DNA from: Myxococcota bacterium
GTDB lineage: Bacteria > Myxococcota_A > Polyangia > Polyangiales > Houyiibacteriaceae
Length of the DNA: 64,000 nucleotides
Assembly: GCA_028284955.1 (NCBI GenBank)
Contig: JANQQS010000201.1
Coordinates: 1 to 64,000, forward strand
Direction of reading: 5' to 3'
This document shows positions 50,137 to 60,116 of the stretch, piece by piece. A program made the translations under genes and the position numbers. The stretch's first letter is position 1. The number at the start of each line of letters is the position of its first letter. The notes under the pieces were generated by a model. That model was not told the DNA's origin. It saw only the letters and a program-made list of their open reading frames with translations, and made no database searches.

Positions 50137-51423
50137 ATGTTTTCGAGCTACGCTTGCCGCGTGGACATCCGCATGCTCATCATCGAGGTGGCGGAAAAGC
50201 TCGGCCTAATTGCGACGGCCGCGTTGGTGTCGGTGCTTGTCCCTCCCCTGCGCAATCGCCTACTCGGAATGGGCGGACGTCCGCGCGACCGACTCATGGC
50301 GTTCCTGTTTGGCATGTGCCTCGCCATGTGGGGTTCCAAAATGGGCGTGTCGTGGCTCGGTCATCACGTGCACGTCAGCGCCATCGGCGTGCTCATTGCC
50401 GCCATCCTCGGAGGCAGCCGAGCGGGCGTGCTCACTGGGCTCGGCAGCGGTTTGTTCTATGTCTTTCGCGTCGACGATTCTCTAGGGCTGGTGGGCATCG
50501 TGTTCAGCGTCACCGAAGGCGCCATCGCCGGCGCCCTCGTCGACCGAGCGCCTCGATTGTTTCAAGGGTGGCGCGCACTGTGGGTCACCCTGGCCCTGCA
50601 GCTCGCCAAGTTTGGCGCCGTCGGCGTAGCGCTGATGGCGTTCTCACCCGAACACGCGTTTTTCGCGGCATGGCCCGCACACTTGGTCCAGGCTTTGGGA
50701 AACGCCTTCGGCGTCGCGCTCTTTGTGGTGGTCGCGCGCGTCGTGCTCGCGCGCGAAGAAGCCGCCGTCGCCCTGGTGCAAGCAAGAGCCGCGGCAGACC
50801 AGCTTGCTCTCGAGGCACTCCGGCGGCGTCTTGAACCTCATTTTTTGTTTAACGCGCTGAACGCATTGCGGGCCACCATTCGAACCAACCCAAGCCGGGC
50901 GCGCGACTTGGTGTCCCACTTGGCAGACCTCTATCGATATTTGCTCACCCACCCCCACGACGCGCCCCTCGAAAGCGAAGTGGACCACGCGCTATCGTAT
51001 CTCGCCATCGAGCAAGCGCGCCTTGGAGAGGGTCGCTTGAGCTACGAGCGCCGCATTTCGGCGGATGTCGCCCACCTTCGCGTGCCTGCGCTGCTGCTTC
51101 AACCACTCGTCGAAAACGCCGTCAAACACGGAATCGCGGCCCACGATGGTCGAGGCCAAGTGGAGCTCTCGGCAAAGCAAGACGCGGGCGAATTGCGCAT
51201 CGAGGTTCGCAACCAGAGCGAAGGTTCACATCTCGGACCGGTTACGCGAGGCGCCGGGATCGCAGTCACCACGCTGCGCCAACATCTGATGCAGCGTTTC
51301 GAAGGCCGAGCCAGCCTCGAGCTTGTCCCAGTGGAACGCGGCATGAACGTCACGGTGCGGCTTCCCTGTGACATGCTGCTCACCCATCCCGTCAGTCTCG
51401 CTCCGCGAGTGGATGCCGCATGA
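50137..51423 (+). CDS. LytS-type sensor histidine kinase
   Basis: The 428-aa inner-membrane protein has about six hydrophobic segments resembling the 5TM-LYT sensor ('IGVLIAAILGGSRAGVLTGLGSGLFY'-type stretch), then a His-kinase domain with 'LEPHFLFNALNALRA' (phosphorylated His) and an ATPase part with 'LLLQPLVENAVKHGI'. LytS proteins sense membrane or metabolite state and control wall hydrolysis. The stop overlaps the response regulator start by 4 bp. Confidence 0.92.
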   Translation: MFSSYACRVDIRMLIIEVAEKLGLIATAALVSVLVPPLRNRLLGMGGRPRDRLMAFLFGMCLAMWGSKMGVSWLGHHVHVSAIGVLIAAILGGSRAGVLTGLGSGLFYVFRVDDSLGLVGIVFSVTEGAIAGALVDRAPRLFQGWRALWVTLALQLAKFGAVGVALMAFSPEHAFFAAWPAHLVQALGNAFGVALFVVVARVVLAREEAAVALVQARAAADQLALEALRRRLEPHFLFNALNALRATIRTNPSRARDLVSHLADLYRYLLTHPHDAPLESEVDHALSYLAIEQARLGEGRLSYERRISADVAHLRVPALLLQPLVENAVKHGIAAHDGRGQVELSAKQDAGELRIEVRNQSEGSHLGPVTRGAGIAVTTLRQHLMQRFEGRASLELVPVERGMNVTVRLPCDMLLTHPVSLAPRVDAA

Positions 51424-52157
51424 GCGAGCAAGTGCTCAAGGCCATCGTGGTCGACGATGAACCGCTCGCGCGAGATGAGTTAATGTTTCTCCTCAATGAA
51501 TGCGGGGGAGTCGACGTGGTGGGTCAGGGCGCGAACGCTGCCGCAGCCCTCGAGCTCTGCGGGACGAAGACGCCGCATATTGCCTTCGTCGACTTGCGGA
51601 TGCCCGGTCCGGACGGAATCGCGCTCGCCGACGCGATCCGTGCGCGACATCCCGAGGTTCGCGTGGTGATGGTGTCGGCCCATGACGACGCCGCGATTCG
51701 CGCCTTCGACGCTCAAGTTCTCGATTATCTGCTCAAACCGGTACGCCTCGAACGCCTGCGAGACACCCTGGAGCGCGTTCGTGCGGCGATGCCTGACGAA
51801 AACACATCCGCCGAACCGCTCGACCGCATCGCGGTGCGGCGCAAGGGAGCATACGTTGTTATCGACATGAACAGCGTCGTCTATTTCGAGGTTCGGGACG
51901 AACTGGTCTGGGCCGTCACCCAAGATGACCGCTATGCGATCGACCTTACGCTCGCCGCCCTCACCAAACGCGTTTCCGAAGACGTTTTTTTCCGGTCCCA
52001 TCGTGGCGTCATTGTGCGCATCGCCCGCATTCGCTCCATCGAGCCCACCGGCGGAAGCACCTACGAACTGGTGCTCGACCACCCCGATTCGCCGCGGGTG
52101 CCCCTCGCTCGAGAACGGGTTCGTCAGCTTCGCGCGAAAATCCCGTTCGCGGGGTAG
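51420..52157 (+). CDS. LytR/AlgR-type response regulator (LytTR)
   Basis: The 245-aa protein has a receiver domain with 'VVDDEPLARDE', the phosphorylated Asp in 'FVDLRMPGPDGI' and 'LDYLLKPVR', followed by a LytTR DNA-binding domain ('IDMNSVVYFEVRDELV', 'FFRSHRGVIVRIARI'). Together with the coupled kinase it forms a two-component system. The target genes are unknown; envelope genes in this window are plausible. Confidence 0.95.
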   Translation: MSEQVLKAIVVDDEPLARDELMFLLNECGGVDVVGQGANAAAALELCGTKTPHIAFVDLRMPGPDGIALADAIRARHPEVRVVMVSAHDDAAIRAFDAQVLDYLLKPVRLERLRDTLERVRAAMPDENTSAEPLDRIAVRRKGAYVVIDMNSVVYFEVRDELVWAVTQDDRYAIDLTLAALTKRVSEDVFFRSHRGVIVRIARIRSIEPTGGSTYELVLDHPDSPRVPLARERVRQLRAKIPFAG

Positions 52158-52279
52158 TTCTCCGCCGCTCTCGCCGGAAACGAAGAAGCACTCGCGCTTG
52201 ACGCCGATGGGGGGGACCTCCATACTCCGCCGTCCAATCGACCGAACAAGAAGAAACATTCACCAAGGCATCGTCTACC

Positions 52280-52549
52280 ATGGCCTTAAATCCTGCTCGC
52301 AAGACCGAAATTATCAATAGTTTTCAGACACATAAGAACGATAGCGGCTCGCCGGAGGTGCAGATCGCGCTGCTCAGCGAACGAATCTCCTACCTCACGT
52401 CGCACTTTCACACCCATAAGAAAGACCACCACAGCCGTCGTGGATTGCTCAAGCTGGTGAGTCGACGTCGTCGTCTACTTGATTACGTGCGTTCTCGCGA
52501 TGTTGAGCGCTATCGTAAAATCATCGAGGCTCTGGGCATCCGCAAGTAG
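52280..52549 (+). CDS. rpsO: 30S ribosomal protein S15
   Basis: An 89-aa protein of normal length with the family pattern '[15 protein letters not shown]', '[13 protein letters not shown]' and '[25 protein letters not shown]'. It binds 16S rRNA early in 30S assembly. It lies 226 bp upstream of pnp, the classical rpsO-pnp order. A weak AAGG ribosome site precedes the ATG. Confidence 0.98.
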   Translation: MALNPARKTEIINSFQTHKNDSGSPEVQIALLSERISYLTSHFHTHKKDHHSRRGLLKLVSRRRRLLDYVRSRDVERYRKIIEALGIRK

Positions 52550-52639
52550 CCTCCGGCGAGGTTCACTCGCCATCAAACCAATTACTTACTGCGTTTCCTT
52601 CGCGCCGTCTGAGCTGTTTCGGGGAAGTTCGCTCTTCGC

Positions 52640-52674
52640 TTCCATGGGTTCACGAACCTCGGGGACCCATGGAA
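52640..52674 (+). promoter_or_regulatory. stem-loop in the rpsO-pnp leader
   Basis: TTCCATGGGTTC (52640-52651) pairs with GGACCCATGGAA (52663-52674), a 12-bp stem with one G-U pair and an 11-nt loop. It lies about 100 bases before the pnp ATG. In enterobacteria a leader stem-loop cut by RNase III mediates PNPase autocontrol; the same could apply here, but that is inference. Confidence 0.6.
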
Positions 52675-52775
52675 TCGGGGATCGAGCCCCTCTCAGAGCA
52701 AGCGACACGCGAGAAGGAGCGCCCCAACACAGTCGCGGTCACAGAACACCCGCGGCTGAGGAGAAATAGATCCCA

Positions 52776-55139
52776 ATGATTGTTCGTGAATCAGCTCGCA
52801 TCGGCGACAAAACGATAACCCTAGAAACCGGGCGCATCGCCAAGCAGGCGGGAGGCTCCGTCCTCGTCACCTGCGGTGAAACAGTTGTTCTGGTGACCGT
52901 CTGCGGCTCGCCCGAAGCGCGGCCGGGCCAGAACTTCCTTCCGCTCACCGTCGACTATGTCGAGAAAACGTACGCCGCGGGCAAAATCCCGGGCGGCTTT
53001 TTCAAGCGCGAAGGTCGGCTTCGCGACCTTGAAGTATTGACCTCAAGGCTCATCGACCGGCCCTGTCGGCCGCTCTTTCCCGAAGGCTACAAAAACGAAA
53101 TCCAAGTCATCGCCACGGTGATGTCCGCCGACCAAGAAAACCAGTCGGACATTCTCGCGCTGACCGGCGCATCCGCCGCGCTGAGCATTAGCCCGATTCC
53201 TTGGGACGGGCCGATCGCCGGAGTCCGCGTGGGGCGCGTCAACGGCCAATGGGTCGCCAACCCCACCTTCGCCGAGCAAAAAGAAAGCGAATGCGAAATC
53301 GTCATGGCCGCCTCGAAAGACGCCATTGTGATGGTGGAAGGCGAAGCCGACGAGATGACCGAGCCCGACATGATCGAGGCGCTCAAGTTTGGACATCAAT
53401 CCGTACAAGAAGTGATTTCGCTGATCGAGCGAATGCAAGAGGCGGTCGGCAAGACCAAGTGGTCCTTCGAGTCGCCCGTGCGCGACGAGAACATCGATGC
53501 GCGCGTCTCTTCGGTCGCGCTCTCGCAGATCAAAGAAGCCTGCAATATCAAGGACAAGCACCCTCGATACGACCGGTTCAAGAGCGTCAAAAAGCAGACT
53601 GTAGATGCTCTGGAAACCGAGTTCCCAGAGGCGATCGAAGACGTCAAGGAAGCCTACGAAGACCTGCGTTACCACACCATGCGGCGGCAGGTTCTAAAGG
53701 AACATACGCGAGTCGATGGGCGCGACTTCAAGACCGTGCGCCCCATCAACATCGAAGTCGGCGTGTTGCCTCGGGTGCATGGCTCCGCGCTCTTCACCCG
53801 TGGAGAAACGCAAGCCATCGTCACGACCACGCTTGGCACCACGGCTGACGAACAGAAAATCGACGGCCTCACCGAAGAATATTGGAAGCGCTTTCTGCTG
53901 CACTACAATTTCCCGCCCTACTCGGTGGGGGAGACCAAGTTTCTTCGCGGACCGGGACGACGCGAAGTGGGCCACGGCAACCTCGCCGAACGCGCCCTCC
54001 AAGGCCTCGTGCCCAACAAAGACGACTTCCCTTACACCGTGCGCGTCGTCTCGGAAATCACCGAATCGAACGGCTCATCGTCGATGGCCAGCGTGTGCGG
54101 GGGCAGCTTGTCGCTCATGGACGCCGGCGTTCCGGTCGAATCGCCCTGCGCAGGCGTAGCCATGGGCTTGATCAAAGAAGGCGACGACTACGCCGTGCTC
54201 ACCGACATTCTGGGCGACGAAGATCACCTCGGCGACATGGACTTCAAAGTCTGCGGAACCCGCAAAGGCATCACCGCGATCCAGATGGACATCAAAATCA
54301 GAGGCCTGAGCGAATCGATCATGAGCGAAGCGCTGGATCAGGCCAAAGAGGCGCGCTTCCACATCCTAGAAAAAATGCAGGAAGTCATGGCGCAGGCGCG
54401 TCCCGAGCTTTCCAAGCACGCCCCACGCATCAGCACGATGAAGGTCAAACCGGACCAAATCCGGCTGGTTATCGGCCCCGGGGGCAAAATGATCAAAGCC
54501 ATCGTCGACCAGACCGGCGCGAAAATCGATGTCGATGACGACGGCACGGTATCGATCGCGTCTGCAGACGCAGCCGCCGTCAACAAAGCGATGGAGATCA
54601 TTCGCAGCCTCACCACGGAACCCGAGGTTGGCCAAAAATACCAAGGCATCGTCCGACGCATCGAACGCTATGGCGCCTTCTTGGAAATCGCCCCCGGCAA
54701 AGACGGCTTGTTGCACGTCACGGACATGGCTTGGGAGTTCGTGGAGGACGTCGAAGACGTGATGAAGCTCGGAGACGAGGTCGAGGTCATGGTGAGCGCC
54801 ATCGATCGCGAAGGACGTATTCGCTTGTCTCGAAAGGATTTGCTCGAGAAACCAGAGGGCTACGTTGAGCCCGAAGGTGGCGGCAATCGAGGCGGCGGCG
54901 GACCAGGCGGCGGGCGACGCCGTGAAGGGCGCGAGGAGCGACGCGGCCGAGGACGCGATGATCGCGGTCGCGGAGATGGACGCGGGGACCGAGCCAGCCG
55001 AGACGGAGGCGGACGCGATGGAGAGTCTGGAGACCGTCCGCGCCGTCGACGCCGCCGGCGTTCAGAGCGCGACGGCGACCGCCCCGCGGCTCAGGCCTCG
55101 GCGCCACAAGCGGAGTCCAGCGACAAACCATCGCTGTAA
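52776..55139 (+). CDS. pnp: polyribonucleotide nucleotidyltransferase (PNPase)
   Basis: The 787-aa enzyme degrades RNA phosphorolytically from the 3' end. It has two RNase PH-type domains ('FFKREGRL', 'TSRLIDRPCRPLF', 'GRREVGHGNLAERAL', 'SNGSSSMASVCGGSLSLMDAG'), a KH domain with GPGGK ('IRLVIGPGGKMIKAI') and an S1 domain ('KYQGIVRRIERYGAFLEI'). A C-terminal tail of about 85 residues is very rich in Arg and Gly and longer than in E. coli PNPase; it may bind RNA or a partner. The stop directly abuts the dut start. Confidence 0.98.
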   Translation: MIVRESARIGDKTITLETGRIAKQAGGSVLVTCGETVVLVTVCGSPEARPGQNFLPLTVDYVEKTYAAGKIPGGFFKREGRLRDLEVLTSRLIDRPCRPLFPEGYKNEIQVIATVMSADQENQSDILALTGASAALSISPIPWDGPIAGVRVGRVNGQWVANPTFAEQKESECEIVMAASKDAIVMVEGEADEMTEPDMIEALKFGHQSVQEVISLIERMQEAVGKTKWSFESPVRDENIDARVSSVALSQIKEACNIKDKHPRYDRFKSVKKQTVDALETEFPEAIEDVKEAYEDLRYHTMRRQVLKEHTRVDGRDFKTVRPINIEVGVLPRVHGSALFTRGETQAIVTTTLGTTADEQKIDGLTEEYWKRFLLHYNFPPYSVGETKFLRGPGRREVGHGNLAERALQGLVPNKDDFPYTVRVVSEITESNGSSSMASVCGGSLSLMDAGVPVESPCAGVAMGLIKEGDDYAVLTDILGDEDHLGDMDFKVCGTRKGITAIQMDIKIRGLSESIMSEALDQAKEARFHILEKMQEVMAQARPELSKHAPRISTMKVKPDQIRLVIGPGGKMIKAIVDQTGAKIDVDDDGTVSIASADAAAVNKAMEIIRSLTTEPEVGQKYQGIVRRIERYGAFLEIAPGKDGLLHVTDMAWEFVEDVEDVMKLGDEVEVMVSAIDREGRIRLSRKDLLEKPEGYVEPEGGGNRGGGGPGGGRRREGREERRGRGRDDRGRGDGRGDRASRDGGGRDGESGDRPRRRRRRRSERDGDRPAAQASAPQAESSDKPSL

Positions 55140-55634
55140 ATGCAGTCGATTCGCTATTGTCTCTTGCGGCCCGGCGCGGTGGCTCCTGCGTACGCCACGG
55201 CCGGGGCCGCAGGGATGGATCTGCGGGCAGCGATAGACCAGCCCGTGACCCTGCGCGGTTCGGGGGGTACCGCGACGATCCCGACAGGAATAGCGATTGC
55301 GCTGCCTGAGGGTTTCGAAGGCCAAGTACGGCCCCGCTCCGGGCTCGCCGCGAAGCACGCCGTCACTGTGCTGAACAGCCCGGGGACCATCGACTGCGAC
55401 TATCGAGGTGAGATCAAAGTGTTGCTCATCAATCACGGGCCAGACGCCTTCGCGGTGGCATCCGGCGACCGCATCGCGCAGCTGGTGGTGGCCCCCGTAT
55501 CCCGCGCTTCGCTCCGCCGGGTATCGACTGCCGACGAGCTCGGGAACACTGCCCGGGGGGATGGCGGGTTTGGAAGCACGGGAGGTTTCGGAAGTACCGG
55601 CAGCGCTCGAAGGGAGCCGACGCGCTCGTCGTGA
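55140..55634 (+). CDS. dut: dUTP diphosphatase
   Basis: The 164-aa enzyme hydrolyses dUTP to dUMP, lowering uracil in DNA. The trimeric dUTPase motifs are present: '[10 protein letters not shown]', '[22 protein letters not shown]', '[13 protein letters not shown]', 'GDRIAQLVV' and the closing Gly-rich '[16 protein letters not shown]'. The ATG starts on the base after the pnp stop, so translation is likely coupled. Confidence 0.97.
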   Translation: MQSIRYCLLRPGAVAPAYATAGAAGMDLRAAIDQPVTLRGSGGTATIPTGIAIALPEGFEGQVRPRSGLAAKHAVTVLNSPGTIDCDYRGEIKVLLINHGPDAFAVASGDRIAQLVVAPVSRASLRRVSTADELGNTARGDGGFGSTGGFGSTGSARREPTRSS

Positions 55635-55683
55635 TCGTCTGTCTGGTTTTGGCTTCGTGAGCTGGCTTCCCCTAGTCTCCTAA

Positions 55684-55755
55684 GGAATGGTGTCTCCGAA
55701 GGGATGGTGTCTCCGAAGGGATGGTGTCTTCGAGAAGCAACGGTGTCCTCGAGAG
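55684..55755. repeat. 17-bp tandem repeat
   Basis: Degenerate copies of GATGGTGTCTCCGAAGG (about four) fill the gap between dut and the next gene. They have no open frame of interest and no spacers. Confidence 0.75.
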
Positions 55756-55790
55756 GCGACGGTCTTGGGGGGTGATGGTCTCCGGTGGTG

Positions 55791-56891
55791 ATGTCTAAAG
55801 CAGTGATCGGAGTCGTTCGACGGTCAACGTTCGCGTTCATCGGCGTCTGCGGGCTCTGCATCTGCGGATTCGTAGGCTCCGCAGGCTGCGGGCGAAGCGA
55901 TTCCGAACGCTCGGAACCAGAGCTCGCCGATCGAGCATCGAACCTGCAACCGGCTTCGCAGGGGCCGGACGCAACCGAGAAGCCGCCGCACGCCGCCGAT
56001 GGTTCGTCCACCGGCATGCCCCGCTGGGAGCCACGATGCGTCGTGCCCGCAGTTCCCATCGCTCGTCCCAACGCGTGCGCGCGAAACGAAGAATATCCGC
56101 GATGCAAGTGGCGCATGCCGAACCCCGCGTCGGTCGCCGACGGATCGCTATTCACGCGGTGGCGCAATACGGTCGTCGAACACTGGTGGGGCCGACCGAC
56201 CCTCGTCGGCGTCGTACTCGCCACAGCAAGCGCATTTCGCAAGCGAGAGCCTGACCAACCACTCGTCGTAGGCGACCTCGACGCCCCCGGTCCGCGGCAC
56301 CAAACCCACAAAAGTGGAGTCGACGTAGACCTTTATCTGCCTGGGGCCATGCTCAAGGAAAATGTCGGCGGTGGCCGATACGAAGAAAACTATGGGCGCA
56401 ATTCAAGCACAGAAGACGCAATTTTGAAACAAAGGGTTCTCATCCTCGCCCAAACCCTGGCTCGCTGCACGGACGGTCAACTCAGAATTTATTACAATGA
56501 CGAAACCGTCCGCGCCTCGTTTCTCGAATGGTTTGCCGAGGAAGGGTATCAATCTCCTTTCGGCGATCCGATGCAGACGCACAACGAACTGCACGATTTC
56601 CATTTTCACGTGACGATCGGCGAAGCGCTCGAACCCTTGAAACGCGCGCCACCACCACAACCGGACCCGATCGCAGCGATACCGAAACCCCCGGCCCCCA
56701 CTACGCCCGCGCTCATGAGTCGCTCCGCGCGCGCATTGTCCTCTGATGCATCCATCGAAGACGCCTCCTCCAGCGCCCGTTCCTCTGATGCGGTCGTCGC
56801 AACAGCGGAAGATTCAGCTGTGGAACCGGAGACTGTCGGAGACGACGCACCGACCCCAAACCCCGCTCTTGACCCGCCCGCGGCACCATGA
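55791..56891 (+). CDS. MepA-like (M74) murein endopeptidase lipoprotein
   Basis: The 366-aa product has a lipoprotein signal (lipobox SAGC), an acidic linker and a domain with 'RHQTHKSGVDVDLYLP', the HxxHxxGxDxD zinc pattern of penicillin-insensitive murein endopeptidases, plus 'HDFHFHVTI' as later ligands. The C-terminal ~90 residues are Pro/Ala/Ser-rich. It is a second M74-type enzyme in the window, without LysM modules, so likely with a different location. GTG 55785 and 55788 are alternative starts. Confidence 0.85.
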   Translation: MSKAVIGVVRRSTFAFIGVCGLCICGFVGSAGCGRSDSERSEPELADRASNLQPASQGPDATEKPPHAADGSSTGMPRWEPRCVVPAVPIARPNACARNEEYPRCKWRMPNPASVADGSLFTRWRNTVVEHWWGRPTLVGVVLATASAFRKREPDQPLVVGDLDAPGPRHQTHKSGVDVDLYLPGAMLKENVGGGRYEENYGRNSSTEDAILKQRVLILAQTLARCTDGQLRIYYNDETVRASFLEWFAEEGYQSPFGDPMQTHNELHDFHFHVTIGEALEPLKRAPPPQPDPIAAIPKPPAPTTPALMSRSARALSSDASIEDASSSARSSDAVVATAEDSAVEPETVGDDAPTPNPALDPPAAP

Positions 56892-56907
56892 AAGGCTGCC
56901 GCGGCGT

Positions 56908-57984
56908 ATGATTGATTCGCCCCGCCGAACCGCGTTTGTGTCGTTGGCAAAGGTATCCTCAGCGGTCGGCGCCTGCGCGCTGTTGTCGGTCGCGCTCCAG
57001 CCGATGGTCACGCGAAACGTGGAGGCCCAAAAGCTGCCCACGAAGAAATCTTCGCCTGCTTCGGACAAGGCCCGGCGCGCGAAAGTCTACGCGAAAATTG
57101 GGGCGAAACGAATCACCGTAGGCGACATCGAAGACGCGATCGCCACCCAGTCCCCGGTGGCCCGCATTCGCTTGCGCGACCCGGAGAAGCTCAAGGAGTT
57201 CGCCCAGGATATGGTGCAGTTCGAGCTACTCGCGAACGCGGCTGCGAAGCAAGGCTACCAAACCAACCCTGCGGTTCAGCGGGCCGTCGGCAAAAATACG
57301 GTGCAGCAGCTACTCCGCAAACGATTCGACGAGCGACTCACGCCCGAATCGATTCCCGATGCTGACGTGAAGGCGTACTACGACGCGCATCGCTCGGAGT
57401 ATTCCCGCCCTGAGCTGGTTCGCGCGAGCCATATTCTGGTAGCGAACGAGAAGGACGCGCGAGATATCATACGAAAAGCGCGCGGGGGCGACGCGGCGAC
57501 GTTCCGAAACTTGGCGCGTCAACGTAGCGTAGATACCGAAACCAAATTAAGGGGCGGAGATCTGCGCTATTTCGCCGAAGACGGCCGCCCCCCCGGAAGC
57601 CGCGATGCGCCAGTGGACGAAGCGCTCGTCAAAGCCGCGTTCAAACTTCGTACGGTGGGGCAAGTCGCTCCTCGCCCGGTCGCGGTGGGAGACAACTACA
57701 GCATCGTCAAACTCACCGGACGGCGTCCCGCCCAGGAGCAGACGCAGGAGCAAGCCGCGCAGGCGATTCGGCTGCGGCTGTGGCGCGAGCGTCGTCAAAC
57801 AGGCGTCGAAGACTTGGTGGCCTCGCTTCGGAAAAGCCTTCGCCCGAAAGTCCATCCCGACCGACTGAAGCCCATCCAGCTCGACCCGGCTCCCGCGCGG
57901 CCTGACCTTCCGCCTGGCGACCCGAACAGCATCCGCGCCTCCAAAGCGCAGCAATTTCGGGCGAAACAGCCGAAATCACAATAA
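56908..57984 (+). CDS. periplasmic PpiC/SurA-type peptidyl-prolyl isomerase
   Basis: A 358-aa exported protein with an N-terminal hydrophobic signal, a helical SurA-like N-domain ('KIGAKRITVGDIEDAI') and a parvulin domain around 165-265: 'RASHILVANEKDARDI', 'FRNLARQRSVDTETKLRGGDLRYF' and 'PVAVGDNYSIVKLTGRRP'. Members help fold outer-membrane proteins. The start ATG 56908 is preferred over earlier frame starts, which overlap the preceding gene. The C-terminus is Pro/Lys-rich. Confidence 0.9.
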   Translation: MIDSPRRTAFVSLAKVSSAVGACALLSVALQPMVTRNVEAQKLPTKKSSPASDKARRAKVYAKIGAKRITVGDIEDAIATQSPVARIRLRDPEKLKEFAQDMVQFELLANAAAKQGYQTNPAVQRAVGKNTVQQLLRKRFDERLTPESIPDADVKAYYDAHRSEYSRPELVRASHILVANEKDARDIIRKARGGDAATFRNLARQRSVDTETKLRGGDLRYFAEDGRPPGSRDAPVDEALVKAAFKLRTVGQVAPRPVAVGDNYSIVKLTGRRPAQEQTQEQAAQAIRLRLWRERRQTGVEDLVASLRKSLRPKVHPDRLKPIQLDPAPARPDLPPGDPNSIRASKAQQFRAKQPKSQ

Positions 57985-58035
57985 GACTGGGGACCATTGA
58001 CCCCATCCTCTTCTCAGAGTTAGAATATCCTACAG

Positions 58036-59487
58036 ATGTCAGATTCTTCGTTTCCGGAAGCGCCCTCCCCGACCAAAATCACCTACATCGACGGTCGGCC
58101 GGCCACCATCACATTACGCCGATGCCGTCTCGAACTGGCCGGCGAAGACGGGAAAATTGAAACCCACGTATTCGACCGCGACAACTTCACGGTCGGCGCC
58201 ACCGACGACAACGACCTCGTGGTCGACGACGAAACGGTGAGCCGCAACCACTGCCGCATCTTCCTCGAAGGCGACCAGTATTTGGTCCGGGATCTGGGAT
58301 CCACGAATGGCACCTTCGTAAACCGAGTCCGCGTTCGGGAAGCCTGGCTCAAGCCCGATTGCACGCTCGCGCTTGGCAAGAGCGAGCTCCGCTTTGCCCC
58401 CGTCGACGAAAAGCTACGCATTATCCCGTCGGACAAACAGCGATTCGGCGAGATGATCGGCCGCAACGCGAAGATGCGGGAGATCTACGCGATTCTCGAC
58501 AAGATCGCGCCCACCGACGCGACCGTCGTCGTCGAGGGCGAAACCGGCACCGGCAAAGAGGTGGTCGCACGGACCATTCACCAACAGTCGAGCCGCGCAG
58601 GAGGCGCGTTTATCGTGTTCGACTGCGGCGCGGTGCCCGAAAACCTGATCGAGAGCGAACTCTTCGGCCACGAAAAAGGCGCATTCACTGGCGCGCTGAC
58701 CACGCGTCAAGGCGTCTTCGAAATGGCGAACGGCGGAACGGTGTTTCTCGACGAGCTGGGGGAACTCGCCCTCGACCTCCAACCCAAGCTGCTGCGCGTG
58801 CTCGAGCAGCGCGAGGTAAAGCGCGTGGGCGGAAGCCGCGCCATCAAGGTCGACGTTCGGGTGGTTGCCGCGACCAACCGTCATTTGGAGGAAGAGGTTC
58901 GCGCGGGAAGGTTTCGCGAAGACCTATTCTACCGGCTCAGCGTGGTGCGCTTGGTGCTTCCGCCACTGCGAAAACGAAAAGAAGATGTGGCGCTGCTCGT
59001 CAAACACTTCTTGCGCACAGGAAACTTCAATCGATCGCGAAACGGCGGCCGCAACGTGGGTCAAGTATCGCGCGGCGCGATGGACCGGCTGATGGAATAC
59101 GACTGGCCCGGCAACGTGCGCGAGCTCCACAACGTCATCGAGCGCGCCGTGAGCTTCGCCGAAACCGACACCATCGAAGTGCGCGATTTACCGGAGCACA
59201 TCGGTGTTTCGCGTCAGATTCTGCAGCGCGAGGACACCAACGTAGAAGCGCGCGCGGCAGCGGCCGAATCATCACCGGCCGGAGACGGCAGCGCGCCTTC
59301 CGCGGATGTGGAAGGAACCTTCAAAGATGCCAAGGAGCGATGGGTCGCCTCGTTCGAGCGCGACTACATCGAGCAACTGCTCCGCCGCAACGGCAACAAT
59401 ATCTCCCACGCCGCACGCGAAGCGGACATCGACAGGAAGTATTTCCGAAAGTTGATGAAGAAATACGGAATCGCGGCGCAAGGTTAG
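58036..59487 (+). CDS. FHA-domain sigma-54-dependent transcriptional activator
   Basis: The 483-aa protein has an N-terminal FHA domain (phosphothreonine reader: '[33 protein letters not shown]'-type core), a complete AAA+ domain with Walker A '[10 protein letters not shown]', sigma-54 contact loop GAFTGA and '[13 protein letters not shown]', and a Fis-type HTH ('[20 protein letters not shown]'). All motifs lost in the 18.6-21.1 kb protein are intact here. FHA-activators are typically switched by Ser/Thr kinases, of which two are in this window. Confidence 0.97.
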   Translation: MSDSSFPEAPSPTKITYIDGRPATITLRRCRLELAGEDGKIETHVFDRDNFTVGATDDNDLVVDDETVSRNHCRIFLEGDQYLVRDLGSTNGTFVNRVRVREAWLKPDCTLALGKSELRFAPVDEKLRIIPSDKQRFGEMIGRNAKMREIYAILDKIAPTDATVVVEGETGTGKEVVARTIHQQSSRAGGAFIVFDCGAVPENLIESELFGHEKGAFTGALTTRQGVFEMANGGTVFLDELGELALDLQPKLLRVLEQREVKRVGGSRAIKVDVRVVAATNRHLEEEVRAGRFREDLFYRLSVVRLVLPPLRKRKEDVALLVKHFLRTGNFNRSRNGGRNVGQVSRGAMDRLMEYDWPGNVRELHNVIERAVSFAETDTIEVRDLPEHIGVSRQILQREDTNVEARAAAAESSPAGDGSAPSADVEGTFKDAKERWVASFERDYIEQLLRRNGNNISHAAREADIDRKYFRKLMKKYGIAAQG

Positions 59488-59504
59488 CGGCCTCGATCTC
59501 CACC

Positions 59505-59576
59505 TAGCGGTCCCTCGAGCTAGCGATCCCTCCAGCTGGCGATCCCTCCAGCTGGCGATCCCTCCAGCTGGCGGTC
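59505..59576. repeat. 16-bp tandem repeat at the 3' end of a gene
   Basis: Four copies of a unit like TGGCGATCCCTCCAGC, plus a partial fifth, begin 18 bases after the FHA-activator stop and extend into the last codons of the minus-strand Cys-rich protein gene, adding 'RQLEGSPAGGIASWRD' to its C-terminus. Confidence 0.85.
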
Positions 59577-60116
59577 TAGGCCGAGCAGCTCTTCCGGGCA
59601 TTCGCGGGCACCTTCGTTCGCCATCGAATTGTGCTCGTCTGTTTCGGAGGACGACCGATCGCGACACCCTTGGCACGCCATGCAGTTGAATAGGTCACCG
59701 GTCGCATCACAAGAAACGCAGGCCGCCAGACATTCGCGTTCGCTCACCGCTCGTGTTTGCGGGCCCCATTGCCAATGGGTGGGGCTCGAGGCGCCGGGCG
59801 CATACGTCGCGATGCCGACGAGCGACGCGTTCGCTGCGCGCACAAATACGCGCGTGGGCTCGTTCGGCGAAGAACCTTCGTGCACGGTCGCCGTCGCCAG
59901 GCATCGGTTCGCTTTCGAAAGAAGCTCGACGCGCGGTGTGGCACCATCGAGCACGCGAAAAGCGTGGACCCCCGCGCTGAGCAACGGCGACTGGCTCGAA
60001 ATCAAGCGAACGCTCGACGCTCGAGCGTCAGCATCGGAAGCGTGACCCAGCTCGGTGACCTGAAAGTATGTCGGGACTGTCAGCAGCGCGAGAACCCCTA
60101 GAGCAACGCTTCGCAT
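59520..60116 (-). CDS. exported Cys-rich protein of unknown function
   Basis: A 198-aa product with an N-terminal hydrophobic segment ('MRSVALGVLALLTVPTYF'), a strand-rich middle ('SAGVHAFRVLDGATPRVELL', 'TRVFVRAANASLVGIATY') and a Cys cluster 'CLAACVSCDATGDLFNCMACQGC'. The Cys spacing could bind metal or form disulfides. The last ~20 residues are encoded by the 16-bp tandem repeat, so the true C-terminus may vary. GGAAAGG precedes the ATG. Confidence 0.65.
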   Translation of the reverse strand: MRSVALGVLALLTVPTYFQVTELGHASDADARASSVRLISSQSPLLSAGVHAFRVLDGATPRVELLSKANRCLATATVHEGSSPNEPTRVFVRAANASLVGIATYAPGASSPTHWQWGPQTRAVSERECLAACVSCDATGDLFNCMACQGCRDRSSSETDEHNSMANEGARECPEELLGLDRQLEGSPAGGIASWRDR

